A stretch of 64,000 nucleotides of DNA. Origin: Ramazzottius varieornatus (taxonomy: Eukaryota; Tardigrada; Eutardigrada; Parachela; Ramazzottiidae). Below, piece after piece: positions 22,234-34,574 of the stretch. Position 1 is the stretch's first letter. Every line of letters begins with the position of its first letter. The DNA lies in contig BDGG01000012.1 in NCBI GenBank assembly GCA_001949185.1, positions 1,196,035 to 1,260,034 of the forward strand, read 5' to 3'. Made by a program: the position numbers and the translations under genes. The notes beneath the pieces are model-generated. The model searched no databases. It had not been told where the DNA came from and saw nothing but the letters and a program-made list of their open reading frames with translations.

Positions 22234-25125
22234 ATGAATGGTCCGGAAGCATCGAGTTCACAATTTTCGGAGGAAGAACCCAGTGCTAACCACGAGGTGC
22301 TTTCGCTTCCGTTCGACAGAGACGAGGAGTTTCCGCTGCTGTCAGGTGATTATATACAGCAACTGATGAAGTTCTCGATGCTCGCTTGAGTCGCTTCTTC
22401 TTTCTTTATTCATGGATTTGTGGGTCTTGAAACTCGCTCGAGTTTCTTTTGCATAAATTTTTGCAGAAAATGTCTACCTGGACCATGCTGGATCGACGTT
22501 ATATGCACGAAGTCAGATCGACGCCTTATGTAGTCAACTACAGTCAAACCTGTTTACGAACCCACATAGCGGACACCTGTTCAGCCAGAACACTGCGCAA
22601 GAAATCGCCAAAGTTCGCAACAGGTAGCTTCCATAGTAGTGCCGGAAACGACGTTTTGTTGTAATGTTGTCCCAATAGGATACTCAAGTTTTTTCACACG
22701 GATGCCGCCCAATATTCCGTTGTCTTCACAAGCGGCGCGACTGCTTCCATGAAACTCGTAGCCGAATGTTTTCTCTATGGAACTGATGGAGTGTTCGCCC
22801 ATCTTGCCGAAATACACACCTCCGTCGGGGGCATGCGGGAGGTCGCGAGACAGCGCGGAGCTAAAGTCCAGCACTTCCACGAGAACGACCTCGAACCCAC
22901 TTCCTCGTTCCTGTCTTCCCTAACAGCCCACACCGGCAAGAAGCTAGTAGCATTTCCCGGTCAGTGCAACTTTTCTGGTCGAAAATACCATGCCGCAGCG
23001 TGGACTAAGCGTCTGCATGAAGTCAAGTGCAAGGTCTTCCTGGACGCAGCGGCCTTAGTGACGACCTCGCCCTTAGACTTGTCGAAAGTCAACGCAGATT
23101 TCGTCGCGCTTTCCTTCTACAAGATATTCGGTCATCCTACTGGGGTAGGCGCGCTTCTGGTCAGAAACAGTGTGGCTAACACACTACGGAAAACATACTT
23201 CGGTGGTGGCTCAGTTGAAATGTCCATCAGCGAACTGGACTTCCATGTTCCCCGGTTAAACATAACGGACAGGTAAACCTAATACTGGTATCTGTTTCTT
23301 CTTGAAAGATTTTGTGGTTCTTTTATGATGCGTGTTTAAGGTTGGAAGATGGTACGGTGAACTTTAACGACATAATCGCACTAAACCATGGCTTCGATGC
23401 AGTGGAAAGAGTGGGTGGTGGGATGACTTGTATCAGCCAACGAGTATTTTCGTTGGCTCGGTATACTTTCCTTCGTTTGCGAGAGCTACGGCACCATAGT
23501 GGAGCTCAGGTAGCAGAAATCTACCACAATGGAAACTTCGACAGCATTACCGAACAGGGCGGTGTCGTAACTTTCAATTTGAAGCGGTCCGATTCCTCGT
23601 TCGTCGGATACAGCCTCGTTGAAAAAGTGATGTCGTCTTTCAAAGTGCACTTGCGGACTGGGTGCTTCTGTAACACGGGGGCTTGTCAGAAGTACCTGAG
23701 CTTGAGCGCTCAAGCCCTCCTCGACAACTTCCACGTAAATGCGAGCGACCCTGTGTTTCTTGAAATGCTGTGATTCCCCACCAGACCAAAAATCGGGAAC
23801 TTGTTTTCAGGCTGGGCATGTCTGCGGGGATAACGTAGACTTGGTCAATGGTATACCAACTGGCGCGATCCGCGTGTCCTTCGGCTATATGTCCGTCCAA
23901 GCTGATGCCGATGCCTTTCTGCAAGTCATTCGCGATGTCTTTGTGGAAAACTCGCGTGATGTTTCGCAGAGCTTGAGTTCCGTTAGCCAGGAGCACGGGG
24001 AACTGGCCAGCATGTTCATTTATCCAGTCAAGTCATGTCGTGGAACCAGGGTGAGTTCCTTCGTGAGACACACTTCTGCTCTGTACACGGAGTCGCTGGT
24101 AAAGTTAATGATTTCTCTGCTTCTTTTGTTACAGGTGAAGTCATGGCCAGTGTTTCTTGGTGGCTTCCTCTACGACCGCACCTTCTTCGTACAAAACTCC
24201 AAAGGGACCTCCGTCACGCTGAAGCACCACGGAGGTCTTTCACGCATCACGCCTGTTGTGGACCTGAGGAGCCATCAAATGATTCTGCAGGCTCCTGGTG
24301 TACCAACTCAGAAGGTCGATCTTGGCGACTTGGAAGACCAAGAAGACATGGCCGGCCGTATCTGTGGTCGTAGGTCGTACAGCTCTCGCAATATTCTCAA
24401 ATTCTGACTGAAAGATAAATTAACTCAGCTGACCTTGGAAGTATTACAGAGTTCGGGCGTTTGACTGCGGCGATTCGGCTTCACGATGGCTAACGAACTT
24501 GCTGAACGACGATGTCTACAGCTTACTGCGATGCACGAATGATTCTTCTTCCGCCAAAACTAGCTCAGCTGCCAACTCTGCTCCGTTTTTACTCATCTGC
24601 TCCGCCAGCATTCAGTGTCTTCTCGACAATATTCCTGCTCCACATGGGTACACTTATGAGGATCTGACAGATCGGATGCGACCCAATTTGGTTGTGGATA
24701 CCAAAATTCCCTTTGAAGAAGACTCGTGGAAGATGATCCGCATCGGATCTAGCATGATTTTCGAGGTGGTGGAGAAATGCTCACGGTGTCAAATGGTCAA
24801 TATCGATGTCCGGCGCAATGGCGAAAGGAACAAGGAACCATTACAAAGTATAATTCGCCTTCGCGGAAAAGAGGTACTGAATCTCGGCACTTTTTTGTCA
24901 ATACGGGTGCTGTTCGCCCCATCATGTCGAACAGAAACTTTACAACTTTTATTTAATATAATTTTGCAGATGCATTTTGGTATTCTATTGCGACAACTAG
25001 AAACATCCGCGAGCGATACGAGAGAATCGGGAAACACGGCGTCTGTGCTGACCGAAGGCGATTATGTGCAGGTTTTAACCAGAGAGGACCAGGTGAATTC
25101 TCTAGTGAACAAACCAATGGAATGA
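22234..25125 (+). CDS. MOCOS: molybdenum cofactor sulfurase
   Basis: Adds the terminal sulfur to molybdenum cofactor, activating xanthine dehydrogenase and aldehyde oxidase. Begins MNGPEASSSQFSEEE. The second coding exon reads NVYLDHAGSTLYARSQ, the start of the class-V aminotransferase-like cysteine desulfurase domain. The PLP lysine is in DFVALSFYKIFGHPTGVGAL and the persulfide cysteine in HLRTGCFCNTGACQ. The hinge reads QAGHVCGDNVDLVNGIPTGA. A C-terminal MOSC domain begins near 24008 (MFIYPVKSCRGTR) and includes VVEKCSRCQMVNID, HFGILL and a final EGDYVQVL. Short introns occur throughout, for example about 22346-22466 and 23275-23338. Length and domain order match animal MOCOS, and no key residue is missing. 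It lies convergent to the DCAF15-like gene and divergent from HACD3. Confidence 0.93.
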
Positions 25126-25735
25126 ATATTATTGAGGACCTGCTGCATAATATAGGCCGAGCCAAGTTCGGTACTAGGGTTGACTTCCAGTGTTTATAGA
25201 TTGTAGTAAAGTGTTTTAGAGGGAAGAAACATTCTTATGTTTTACCGTTAGTATGGACCTTTTTGGGTTTCTTTTGGATATCTGTTTCTCTGTCAGACGA
25301 CGATTTGCCGAGAATTGTGATACGAGAGGCTATTCGAAGTACGAAACTAATGCTTGATCCTGATTCGACGTGTATCTACTTTGGAAATAACCCTGCGGCA
25401 GCAAACGTAAAACCCGTTTTCTGTTGTGTAATCCATTTCGGAGTCCGCTTCCATCACAGCAACAAAATTTATAAACCATCAGCAACAGTACGAGTACGAG
25501 TACGTCGAGTACGAGTACTAACAAAAACAAACAGGAAAACCACCCCGCTTCCAGCATGCCGCAAGCTTTGTCGTGCTGTTTCGATTAGTCTTGCTTTTCA
25601 ATAAAACGGAAATATAAAAATTAATACAGAAAGTACCGACTGAAGCGCCCCAGAAAAGTTCAACAAAATGTTAGAAGTCCGCTGTGGAACATCCAAAACT
25701 TCTGGGTGAATACTGTTATGAGAAATCAATAATTG
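25126..25735. other. convergent 3' region with GAGTAC microsatellite
   Basis: About 610 nt between the MOCOS (+) and DCAF15-like (-) stops. Contains an AATAAA-type polyadenylation hexamer near 25601 and a short GAGTAC repeat at 25488-25519. No gene seen. Confidence 0.6.
25488..25519. repeat. GAGTAC hexanucleotide microsatellite
   Basis: About five GAGTAC-type units, one interrupted (GTCGAGTAC), in an intergenic 3' region. Simple-sequence repeat. Confidence 0.8.
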
Positions 25736-27496
25736 CTACAGTGTTAAAGCAAGAAGCCCGTCCGGGGTTATCAAAGAACTTAAAGATCTTCCCCTGCCCA
25801 CGTTAAAGTTATCCATGGTATGCACCGTCTTGTACACCCGGTGCTTCTTCCGGAACGTTTGTAGACCTCCGCAGATCTGCATTAGCTGAGCGTTTCTGGT
25901 CCGCTCCAACGTCAGATCCCCACACGCTCGCTGCACACCGTTAGCGTAGTACCATATCGTGCAGTCCCCAACCACGTAGTTCAGATGAATGTAGAACGGA
26001 TAGACTCGTCGGATCACTTCCAGAGTCCCCTTCACCCGCTTTGTGATCTCCGCGAAGATGCCAGCTTTCAGGATGAACTCCTGATGGTCCACATCGATTT
26101 CGTCAATGCAGCACGAGTACGTGAACTTTGAGAAACCATCTCTGTCTACCTTATCTGTTTTCTTCAGCCACGACCACACTTTGTCCATCAGAATATCGAT
26201 ACGCAACGTACCCACATCAACTTTGAGATCAGTTAGGCAAGTCCTGCTGTCTGAAGAAACGAATTTCGGACAACCTGTATGCCGAAAGACGTTCTCGAGA
26301 TCATGGAAGAATATCTTTTGTCCTGAGCAGTTAACTAAATGCGACGAGTTTGTGGAGCTGTCAAACCTTTCCCACATTAACGCGTCTGTTATGTCAGGCT
26401 CGAAAGGTTCACAATAGCTGGGATCTGTGTGCGGAGAAGACTCGTGGTCTTCCTCGTCGTAAAACATCTTCCGTTTCTTGCCATTAGAACAAGTAATCTC
26501 GTACGGGTCGACTTTGACCTGAATTAATTCTTTGCCATCCATGAACCGATAAACCAGAAGAACTTCGCCGCAGTAGAGGAAGACGAAGTTCTCCACGACC
26601 AGACATAGGTTCGGAGTGAAAGATAGGTTGGGCGAACCTGTGCAGGTGACGGGAGTAGTGTGTACTTCCGGGTACTTGGAAGAATGTGGCACCGGAACAA
26701 CAGAAACTGCGACTTGTCTTTCGGGCTGGCCTCGGGAAGAACAGCTCTGCTTGTTCCAGCAACCGACAATGACGACGCGTTCGTCATCGTCCACCCATTG
26801 ACTTAGGGAGATCTTTAGGGAAGCTGTTGGAAGGATTCCGCTGCCGAAGAGGACGACCTGGCTTTCTTCCCTGGTCGACTGGAAGACCGGAACAAAGCGC
26901 CAGAAGTGCAGATTACATGTTACTACTGACTCCTCGGCGAAAAGCCCGATGCCAAACTATGCGGAGAAAGGAATAATTTGTCCAGTGCCCGGATCGACAA
27001 CGAATATTTATCATTAAACAGGGTATATTATATGAACGTTTTACCGGGTACATCCAAGAGTTGTGCGCTTCAAGGGTGTAGGAGAGAAGGTACCGGGAAT
27101 CTTTGGTGAAGCCGAGAAATGTGTGTCTCATCAAGCTAGGATTCTTGACGATGGACCGAAGACTCACATGGCGAAGAGGCCGTTGACGATTGCGATCGGG
27201 GGACATTCCATGGTCGAAGCCACCGTACAGCTCGTAGTTCAACAGTAGTTTGGCGATGGAACACACTGGTTTGATTCTCCATTCGTCCTGAAACATGACA
27301 TTTACTTTTCAGAGTTCCGTAGCAGTATATCCTATTCTTTCTTCGCGCAATTTACCTTCGGGGGCTTCAGCAAACGATCATCCGAGAAATCATGTCCGTT
27401 AGGCTCGAGATTGTTCCAGTCGTGCGTAGACTCACTGTCGTCGTTCTCTTCGCCTGAGTTTTCTTCCTCGGGCGTGTCGAAGTTCACTTCGTCCAT
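25736..27496 (-). CDS. DCAF15: DCAF15-like DDB1/CUL4 substrate receptor
   Basis: Likely substrate receptor of the CRL4 ubiquitin ligase. Three coding exons in phase: 27356-27496 (acidic leader starting MDEVNFDTPEEE), 27045-27287 and 25736-26956; 1605 nt, 534 residues. The second exon carries VSLRSIVKNP and HTFLGFTKDSRYLLSYTLE, which closely match the DCAF15 N-terminal signature. The third continues with NLHFWRFVPVF, WVDDDERVVIVG and NLCLVVENFVFLYCGEVLLVY, all alignable to DCAF15 from memory. The C-terminal part (CIDEIDVDHQEFILKAGIF, IWYYANGVQRACGDLTLER) aligns more weakly. The protein is somewhat shorter than the vertebrate one because the central Pro/Ser-rich linker is reduced. Identification rests mainly on the N-terminal block; a distant WD-repeat relative is the alternative. 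Confidence 0.72.
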
Positions 27497-28923
27497 GACA
27501 TTCGTTTTCTGATACTAGTGGAGAGCACTGGACTCGACGGATGGAGCGCTAGAAAGAGATGGTCAGAAGATGGTCAGATAAGACTGTTTTCATACGAATC
27601 AAAACTGTTTGTCACAAAAACAAAGTTTGAAATGGGGGGAAACCCGAAATCGACCCAGGGGTTCCAGGTTGAAATCCCCTGCAAAGGGTACGGTGAGTGG
27701 TAGCGCGTGCCGAGTCATCCTTTCGACGGGATAAAAGCAAAGGGCGCAGTGCCTGTTTAACTAAGATTTACCCTTTAGATCGCCCCGCCACTTCGGTGAT
27801 GCGTAGTTTGGGATTTATTTTACTTCCGACTTTAAATCCCGTTCAAAACTCCCATGTTTTGATGGATACTTCCTCTGGATCTTGCAGAAAACGATCATGC
27901 TTGAGTGAAATCCTCTCTTTGCAGGTATTCCTGTCCAGGGAGTCTGAAGCGACGAAGCGACAAGGAATATCGAGACGCCCGACTGCCTCCAACGGAGTTT
28001 TCAATCAGGAAATCATTGGAAGACTGTCGTCTACTATTCGGCTTTGGCGCTTGGCTTCTATTCGTCTGCATTACGCGTGGACGAAAGGCTGGCAAAGTTG
28101 CAACCTGGGCTGCCTGACAGTGTAATCAAGCGGGCCAGCGCTGTTTCTTTTGGGTGAAACAGGCGAACAAACACGTTGTTTCTGTGAGACTGACTGCCAA
28201 AGTCAAACGTTTCGCCGTTGACGATGATAACATTCTAATCTTCGTGACGAGTGTGGACCTTTTCCCAGCTCCTGTAGACTCCGGGTAAGCTACCAACTCC
28301 CTTGAAAGAGAAGCACACCGTCAGGGGAAACTTGTTGCCCAGATGTATTGCATGGCGTTTCGGCCATTATAGGCGCTTTCTGTCTATTATGTCATCATCG
28401 CTTTTTATCACATGCAGTCCTATGCGCGTTTGGTATATCTCGGCTCGTCCTCATCTCTTCTTCCGATGCTTTCTAGGTTACCTTTCGACGAGCACCAACG
28501 GTACTCAGCAGTGAAGGACGACATTTCGTCTGGCTGCGTCCCGTTACACGGATTGGGGACGACATCCGGTCGGAATTTTGCCATTATTCGGCGGACATTT
28601 GAACAGCATAAATAGTCTATTTTTGAGATCACTTTCAGGTACGTTGGACATTTAGATTGAAGCACGGGACGGTTTTCTATAGGTTGATAATGACTTTCAT
28701 CTTTCTGGATGATTCCCAAATCCAGATGTGATATTGGATATTGTTGCGAGTTACGGCTGTTGTTTAACCGTCACTTTAACGGCTTCATGTTAAAACTCTT
28801 TTTTCCCGTTTCCAAACACATCTTCAGCACTGATTTTGTGGCATCGAAAAGCCGTAGTGGGATCGGATTACGGTCTTGTAAAGTGGTTTTGTTGCGTTTC
28901 TTTCCAGGTGGTGCATAGTCAAG
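27497..28923. other. divergent spacer between DCAF15-like (-) and E2F (+)
   Basis: About 1.4 kb likely holding two promoters and 5' UTR exons. An acceptor (TTTCCAG) lies just upstream of the E2F ATG, so E2F probably has a non-coding first exon here. Several 60-100 codon open frames exist on both strands with no recognisable content. No RNA gene recognised. Confidence 0.5.
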
Positions 28924-31655
28924 ATGGCTGCAACAGCCAAGCAGATCACCCCGATGACAACCAGATCTCGTTCGTCGAAAACTCCCCCTGAAGCACCACC
29001 AGCCGTTCCCAAAGAACTGAAAAGTTCCCTTGCTACTCCATCGTCACTTCCGTTGAAAAGGCAAGAAATGACTACAGCCGCCAAGACTATTTCGTCGGAC
29101 AGCGCAACAAAAGTGTCCACTAATACCATTCCAACTCCAAGCAGCGTCGTCCGAGATTTGGCCAGAAGTACCGACAGTACTTCTTCGACCATCGAAAACA
29201 GAAACGTAGAGCCAGCATCCGGTTCCGGTCTGGAAGACAGTCTTTCCAGCGACAACGATGCACGAACCAAAGACAAAACGCTGAAAATCGCATCGACAAC
29301 CGCCGATAACTCTTCTGCAGCTGCTTCAGCCAGCCAAGCAGAAAAGCAACCTGCAGTGAACGGTGTGGACGGCGGTAAACCTGGAGTGATGGAGTTTATG
29401 GACTTTGTTCAGCCAGAACCGGCTATCAAGGTAAGCCATTTCTGGCAGCATCCTCACATGAATTGTTTTAGCGGAGAAAAGTCCAAGTTTGGGTATTGAC
29501 ATTTGAATCACCATGTTTTGCAGGCCCAGATCAAACGAAAGCTGAACTTCGACACGAGTCCCGTAAAGAACGCAAAACTGGCCAAGCCTGCCGATTCTGT
29601 CACAGTTCAACCCGTGAAATCGTCAAGCTCTCCAGCGACCACCTCGAACACCGTCATGGTCCCACAGCCCAGACCGGGAACGGTCACAACCATCAAAGTG
29701 GCTAGCGGCACAAGCTCGACGGTACCGGCCTCCGGACGAGCACCAGGTTCTGTTCAGGTTATCAGAGTAGCTACACCATCTTCCTCGACCGCTGCCACCG
29801 GCCTCAAGAAACCCTTCAAAACTCCGCCGCTTCCTTCGCCAGCCACGCTCAACAAACCATCGATGAAGAGGGCGGCTGCTCGCATCAACGCGGCTCGAAG
29901 CCAAAGTGTCAACGAAGGTAAGGGAGAATGAAGGCGAATAGGAAGCGGAAGTCGAGAACCCACATTGCGACCATCTTTGTCTGTTCTTTTTCCAGACGAT
30001 TCGGATGACGACTCTTCACATGGCGCTTCTTCTTCGCGGTTTGATTCTTCGCTGAACGTTATCACGAAGAAGTTTTTTGAACTGTTCAAAAGCTCACCAG
30101 ATGGGGTATTCACTGATCAGCTTCTTACAATGAAAACTAAATTCGTTTTTATGTTGTATCTCGCTTTTCGTCTTGAGCAGAGCAAACATCTGAATCATAT
30201 GATGTTTTCAGGTTGTGGATTTGAACGAGGCGAGCACGATATTGCAAGTTCCCAAACGAAGGATCTACGACATTACCAACGTTCTGGAGGGCATTGGTTT
30301 AACTCGGAAAAAGTCCAAAAACCGAGTAGAGTGGATGTATGTACACAAGATCACTCGACAAAACCTGGTCTGATGTATGAGTACTAAGCTCTGATGGTAT
30401 TTTGCAGAAGTAAAGATGCACCGATTGTCGACGACGAGGAAATAGCTGGTGAGTGCTACGCCGACATTTTGATGGTGAATTGGATTTTACTTTGGTTTGT
30501 CTTTGCAGACGAAGAGAGGCAGTTGACTAAGACTCTGGAAGAACTGGAGCAGGCCACCTTGGAACTTTTCCGCGCTGAGAAGAAGTAAGCCAATTGACAC
30601 TAGGATCACAAGGAAATAGTTTATAGACTTTAATCTAATGTGTTTTTGCAGAAACCTTTACGTTCGACCAGACTTCTTGAAGCAAGTGGAACCAATCCAG
30701 AACAAAACAATCATATGCGTGAAGAAACGTGCTGATACCAAGCTTGTGGTCTATCCGGTAAGAAATTCACGGTGAATCAATAAGGACGAAGAACATTTTG
30801 GTTGAGAAAACAGCTGTCTAATTGTTTTCCTTTTTTTAGTCGGATCCTAGAAAGTTGACAATCGGATCTAGCACCGGATCTCCGCAGACGCTCTACCTAG
30901 TTCCCACGTTCTTGTGGCCAGGATGGAACACCGATGTGAAGACCGAACCTGCGGCCCCGTCGGCTGTCAAACCGACATTAGCTGAAGTCGTACCCGAACC
31001 TGTCGTGAGGATGTCGCCGGAAGTGACCATTGATAACACACTGGAGTCTCCTGATGACGAGCTTCGACGCCTGGAGCACGACTCTTCCATAGTGTCCGAT
31101 GCCGATTCTTCCTTCCGAGCGTCCAACGACTCGCTATTAGCCAGCTCCACGTTGTCCGATACAACAAGTGAGTGTAATAGCTTTTCATTTGCAATAGTTT
31201 TCCATATTTGGAGGTCATCTGAAAGAATGCGGTTAACGCTTATCCACCTGCATACACGTAGGAAGGGGAATCCTCGTGTAGAAGTGTATGCAGGTTTACT
31301 AGCTGGTTCGCCGGCAAGAACCTGCATACGGCGAACCGTGAATTTTGACATAGGTCCGAGTACGCAAGAGTACAAGACAACAAGTTGAGCGATCTCATAC
31401 ACAACTTTTCCACGACCAATAGTTTGGATTGTTTATGTTGTGAGGTTCGTAACTCATTGCTTTCTTGTTTTAGTTAAACGCGATGTAAGCTTCACCGATA
31501 ACTCGATGACGCCGCCGCTCCACTGGCCCCTTCCTTCGCCAGTTAACGGTAATATATTGCCCGAGATCATGCCAATGGAGCCGTTCGACGGATTGGATTT
31601 CATGTTCGGTTTGGAGTTTGACTCGGAAGGCCTCATGGATGTCTTTGGTTTGTGA
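28924..31655 (+). CDS. E2F transcription factor (E2F1-3 type)
   Basis: Cell-cycle transcription factor that heterodimerises with DP and is restrained by retinoblastoma protein. Start [14 protein letters not shown] after an acceptor. A long low-complexity Ser/Thr/Pro N-terminus includes a cyclin-A docking-like motif (IKRKLNFD, about 29530). The DNA-binding winged helix begins [20 protein letters not shown] and, after intron 30106-30211, continues [17 protein letters not shown] and [19 protein letters not shown], including the canonical RRIYD contact motif. A leucine-zipper-like helix ([19 protein letters not shown]) precedes the marked-box region ([20 protein letters not shown] to QTLYLVP). 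The C-terminus [20 protein letters not shown] matches the RB-binding transactivation motif. All modules of an activator E2F are present, so this is not E2F4/5/6/7-like. A late intron (about 31169-31473) holds competing hairpins. Confidence 0.93.
31246..31337 (+). repeat. pair of inverted repeats in the last E2F intron
   Basis: ACCTGCATACAC at 31246-31257 pairs with GTGTATGCAGGT at 31284-31295. GGTTCGCCG at 31305-31313 pairs with CGGCGAACC at 31329-31337. A third copy of ACCTGCATAC sits in the loop of the second hairpin, so alternative pairings are possible. Confidence 0.75.
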
Positions 31656-32202
31656 ACGTGTTGGATGATGTGCGATTCATTTTTCAAGTAACTTGTGTCA
31701 CACTCGGGGTAGTTTCCGGTCGCGCGTACCCTTCGTTTCGCGCATCCACCACCATTTCATTTTCGTACGTCGAAGCTTTGAAATATTTTTGAGTTTATTT
31801 ATTGTAGGCGCTTTGCAGGTTTGCTCTCTTCGTACTCTTTTTCTTTGTACGCGGTACACTGAAGCCGTATTTTTACGGCTCGCCGCTCTCTGTATCTCTT
31901 GCTAATTACTGTGCTGATTTTCTCAAAATCATGTTAAACCCCACGATCGTCAAAGTCGGTACCGTATGACATTCTAAGCTACTGTAGCACCAAACACAAC
32001 GAAGAATTTGTTATTGGCAAGAGAAGAGGAAGTCTCAAGTACCTCTCGGGTTCTTCCTCATCGATGTGCACAAACGGAAGTTAGAAAGACGACACTGTCA
32101 TAAGTTAAATTGCCGAACGACGGGCACTTTTTGAACGTTAAAATCTGAAATGCGGGAAATTAGAATCGTGCATTGGTGACCCGGAAATATGATCGCTTTT
32201 GC
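31656..32202. other. convergent 3' ends
   Basis: About 550 nt between the E2F (+) and phosphomevalonate kinase (-) stops; T-rich with no supported coding sequence. Presumed 3' UTRs. Confidence 0.6.
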
Positions 32203-32811
32203 CTAGGACACATCAGCATCGCCCACAGAATCTGCTTTCTCGTCAACGAAAGCTATCAGTTTGTCTATTTCTATCTCTATTTTATCCCTCGAGTTATTCT
32301 GCAACACATAATCCCAATCTGTCACTTGATCCAGTCCGCATTCGGACTCGCTGTCATCGATGCCGGCTTCGAATCTGTAACCGCGCTTGTTCCTGGTTTC
32401 CTCATCGGCGACGACACGTATCGTTATGACATGGGGAAACCTTCGGAAGTATTCAAGATCGGTGATCCGTCGGGCGTCGCTAACTATCCAGATTTTCTTG
32501 CTGGCTATCCAGGGCATGTCGGTGGCTAGTCGACACCAGTAGGACGAATCTTCTTGACGTTTCTTCTCACCAAACAATATCATGTCCGCTCGATGGTCTT
32601 CCTTGTAGGTGGCCGGCGAAAGTAACGTCTCGTAATCCAGGTTGTGCGACTTGGCGTACTCGGACTTTAGTGGACCGGATAGCCGGATGATTGCGGCGAT
32701 CTCTTCTCCAAACTTGATGAGCAGCTTCGACGCAACGTGATCCTTGCCCGACTTCCGTTTCCCGCTGAGTATCAGCACAACCTGTGGGTTCTTCCTGTCG
32801 CCGTTCTCCAT
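32203..32811 (-). CDS. PMVK: phosphomevalonate kinase (animal type)
   Basis: Converts mevalonate-5-phosphate to the diphosphate in isoprenoid and sterol synthesis. A single coding exon of 202 residues, close to the roughly 190 of animal PMVK. Starts MENGDRKNPQVV just after a splice acceptor, so there is probably a 5' UTR intron near 32829. The nucleotide-binding loop is LSGKRKSGKDHVASKLL. Further family blocks are IIRLSGPLKSEYAKSHNLD, YKEDHRADMILFGEKKR, WIVSDARRITDLEYF, VRVVADEETRNKRGY and ESECGLDQVTDWDYVLQNN. It is the animal P-loop (NMP-kinase-like) form, not the GHMP-kinase form of fungi, plants and bacteria, which supports a metazoan source. Confidence 0.95.
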   Translation of the reverse strand: MENGDRKNPQVVLILSGKRKSGKDHVASKLLIKFGEEIAAIIRLSGPLKSEYAKSHNLDYETLLSPATYKEDHRADMILFGEKKRQEDSSYWCRLATDMPWIASKKIWIVSDARRITDLEYFRRFPHVITIRVVADEETRNKRGYRFEAGIDDSESECGLDQVTDWDYVLQNNSRDKIEIEIDKLIAFVDEKADSVGDADVS

Positions 32812-33190
32812 CCTGAACGTTGTGAACCTGAAACAGTCATGCGGGTTAGTTAACGAGCTAAGTCGAGAGTCGAGACTAATAACAAAACAACATGAGCACT
32901 TTTTCTTGTCTTCCCAAAACCGTACAGCATGTTCTCCCCCCGTCAGCTGTTTGAAAGCGATCGTGAGGGTGACTCTCGAACAAGATAAGCTGCAATCAAT
33001 GGCCTCACTGTGCTGCAAACCATTGATTGAACTCATTAAAGGCTTATCTGTTCATCGAAAATTCGAAATCTATGACTTGATGACTCATTCGATTTCGTTT
33101 CGTAGACACAGTCGGAATTGAAAATTCCTCGTTCTTCCAGAATCTGATTATTATCTTTTAAGATTCGAAGATCGTTCAGTAACATCGAAG
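32812..33190. other. divergent spacer PMVK / AP-3 sigma
   Basis: 379 nt between two divergent starts; probably a shared promoter region with a 5' UTR exon for PMVK. No other feature supported. Confidence 0.6.
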
Positions 33191-34160
33191 ATGATCCGAG
33201 CAATTCTCGTCTTCAACAACCACGGGAAACCTCGACTGATCAAGTTCTACGAGCATTACGTAAGTTAATGTATCCCTACGACTTTTATCCTATTGAATTT
33301 GACTTGTTTGAGAGGAATCTGTGATGGCTAGTGCGTTTCGTGAGATTGTGTCAATATTGCTCTCCTTTCAGAAAGAAGATGTCCAACAGAAGATTGTACG
33401 AGAAACTTTCCAACTGGTGTCGAAGCGTGACGAGAATGTATGCAACTTTCTGGAAGGTGGCAGGTACGGAACGCATCCATTACCACCACTGCTCGCACCT
33501 CCCGTTCTTCGCGATAACCCTACCAAACATTCGTTTGCAGCTTGATCGGAGGATCAGACTACAGGTTGATCTACCGACACTATGCGACCCTGTACTTCGT
33601 CTTCTGTGTTGACTCCTCCGAGAGCGAGCTGGGCATCCTCGATCTAATCCAGGTACCGACCCACATATACATCAGGCGAAAATCAACCATTGATCAGATC
33701 CTTTGTACTGTATCGCAAATTTCGCATACGTAGTGGGCGATGCACCAATACTAGACCGCGTTATGCATTTTCAGGTGTTTGTGGAGACGTTGGACAAATG
33801 CTTCGAGAATGTCTGTGAGCTTGACATGATCTTCCATGTGGATAAGGTCCACCATATCCTCGACGAGATCGTTATGGGAGGAATGGTTCTCGAGTAAGTT
33901 TAGACAATGCTTCTTCTCTGCGAACTCGTACATTTCTCTCCTCTCACAACGCTAGCTTGTGTATTTACAGAACAAGTATGACAGAAATCGTTTCAAGGAT
34001 AGAAGAGCAGAATAAGCTAGAGAAACAAGAAGCAGGCATTTCCTCGGCTCCTGGTCGAGCCATGAACGCCGTCAAAAACATGGACTTGAGCACCATCAAA
34101 GATATTAAACTTCCGGATATTCAGCTTCCCGCGTTCAAAAATTTTAAATTATCGTCATAA
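33191..34160 (+). CDS. AP3S1: AP-3 complex subunit sigma
   Basis: Small subunit of the AP-3 adaptor that sorts cargo from endosomes to lysosomes and related organelles. Five exons in phase: 33191-33259, 33371-33473, 33541-33652, 33774-33893, 33971-34160; 594 nt, 197 residues, close to the roughly 193 of animal sigma-3. Starts [20 protein letters not shown]. The longin fold is covered by [56 protein letters not shown] and [21 protein letters not shown] divergent tail ([19 protein letters not shown]) follows the core. The sigma-3 form is indicated by the [11 protein letters not shown]-like stretch at 33868-33975. Single-copy animals would call this one gene; the symbol is by family resemblance. 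Confidence 0.95.
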
Positions 34161-34574
34161 GTCTTTACAGTGTACGTGCTTTGTATGATTGTGCTATAGA
34201 ATGCCACAAGCTCCGTTTTGAAATATTCCGGTTTGGAAGATCTCGTCGCCCACTACATTGTCGTTTCAAGTTTTAATTCCGAGTTGAGAAAATCAATGAC
34301 GGATGTCGATAAGATCACAAAATGGATGAGAAAGTGATAAGAAAATATGTGGTATTAAAACTTAGAAATGTGTGCAGCATCGTCAGCCAGTAGAAAAGAA
34401 GAGCAAATGTTCACTGTACAATCTCATCCTGCTGCTCGAAATAAATCGACCGACAACTGGCTATCAGTGGAGGGAGAAGAACATGACAGATCGAACCGTC
34501 AATAAATAATCACACATATGCGAAATCCTAAACATCACAGTCAAAACGTTCAAAGAATTCTGCCTTTGGAAAGT
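34161..34574. other. convergent 3' ends
   Basis: About 410 nt between the AP-3 sigma (+) and BRWD-like (-) stops. AT-rich, with an AATAAA-like hexamer near 34440. No gene. Confidence 0.55.

Noticed and set aside
27640-27700. tRNA-like TGGTTGAAATCCC-type stretch
   Set aside because: No cloverleaf could be drawn and there is no anticodon arm or A box at the right spacing.
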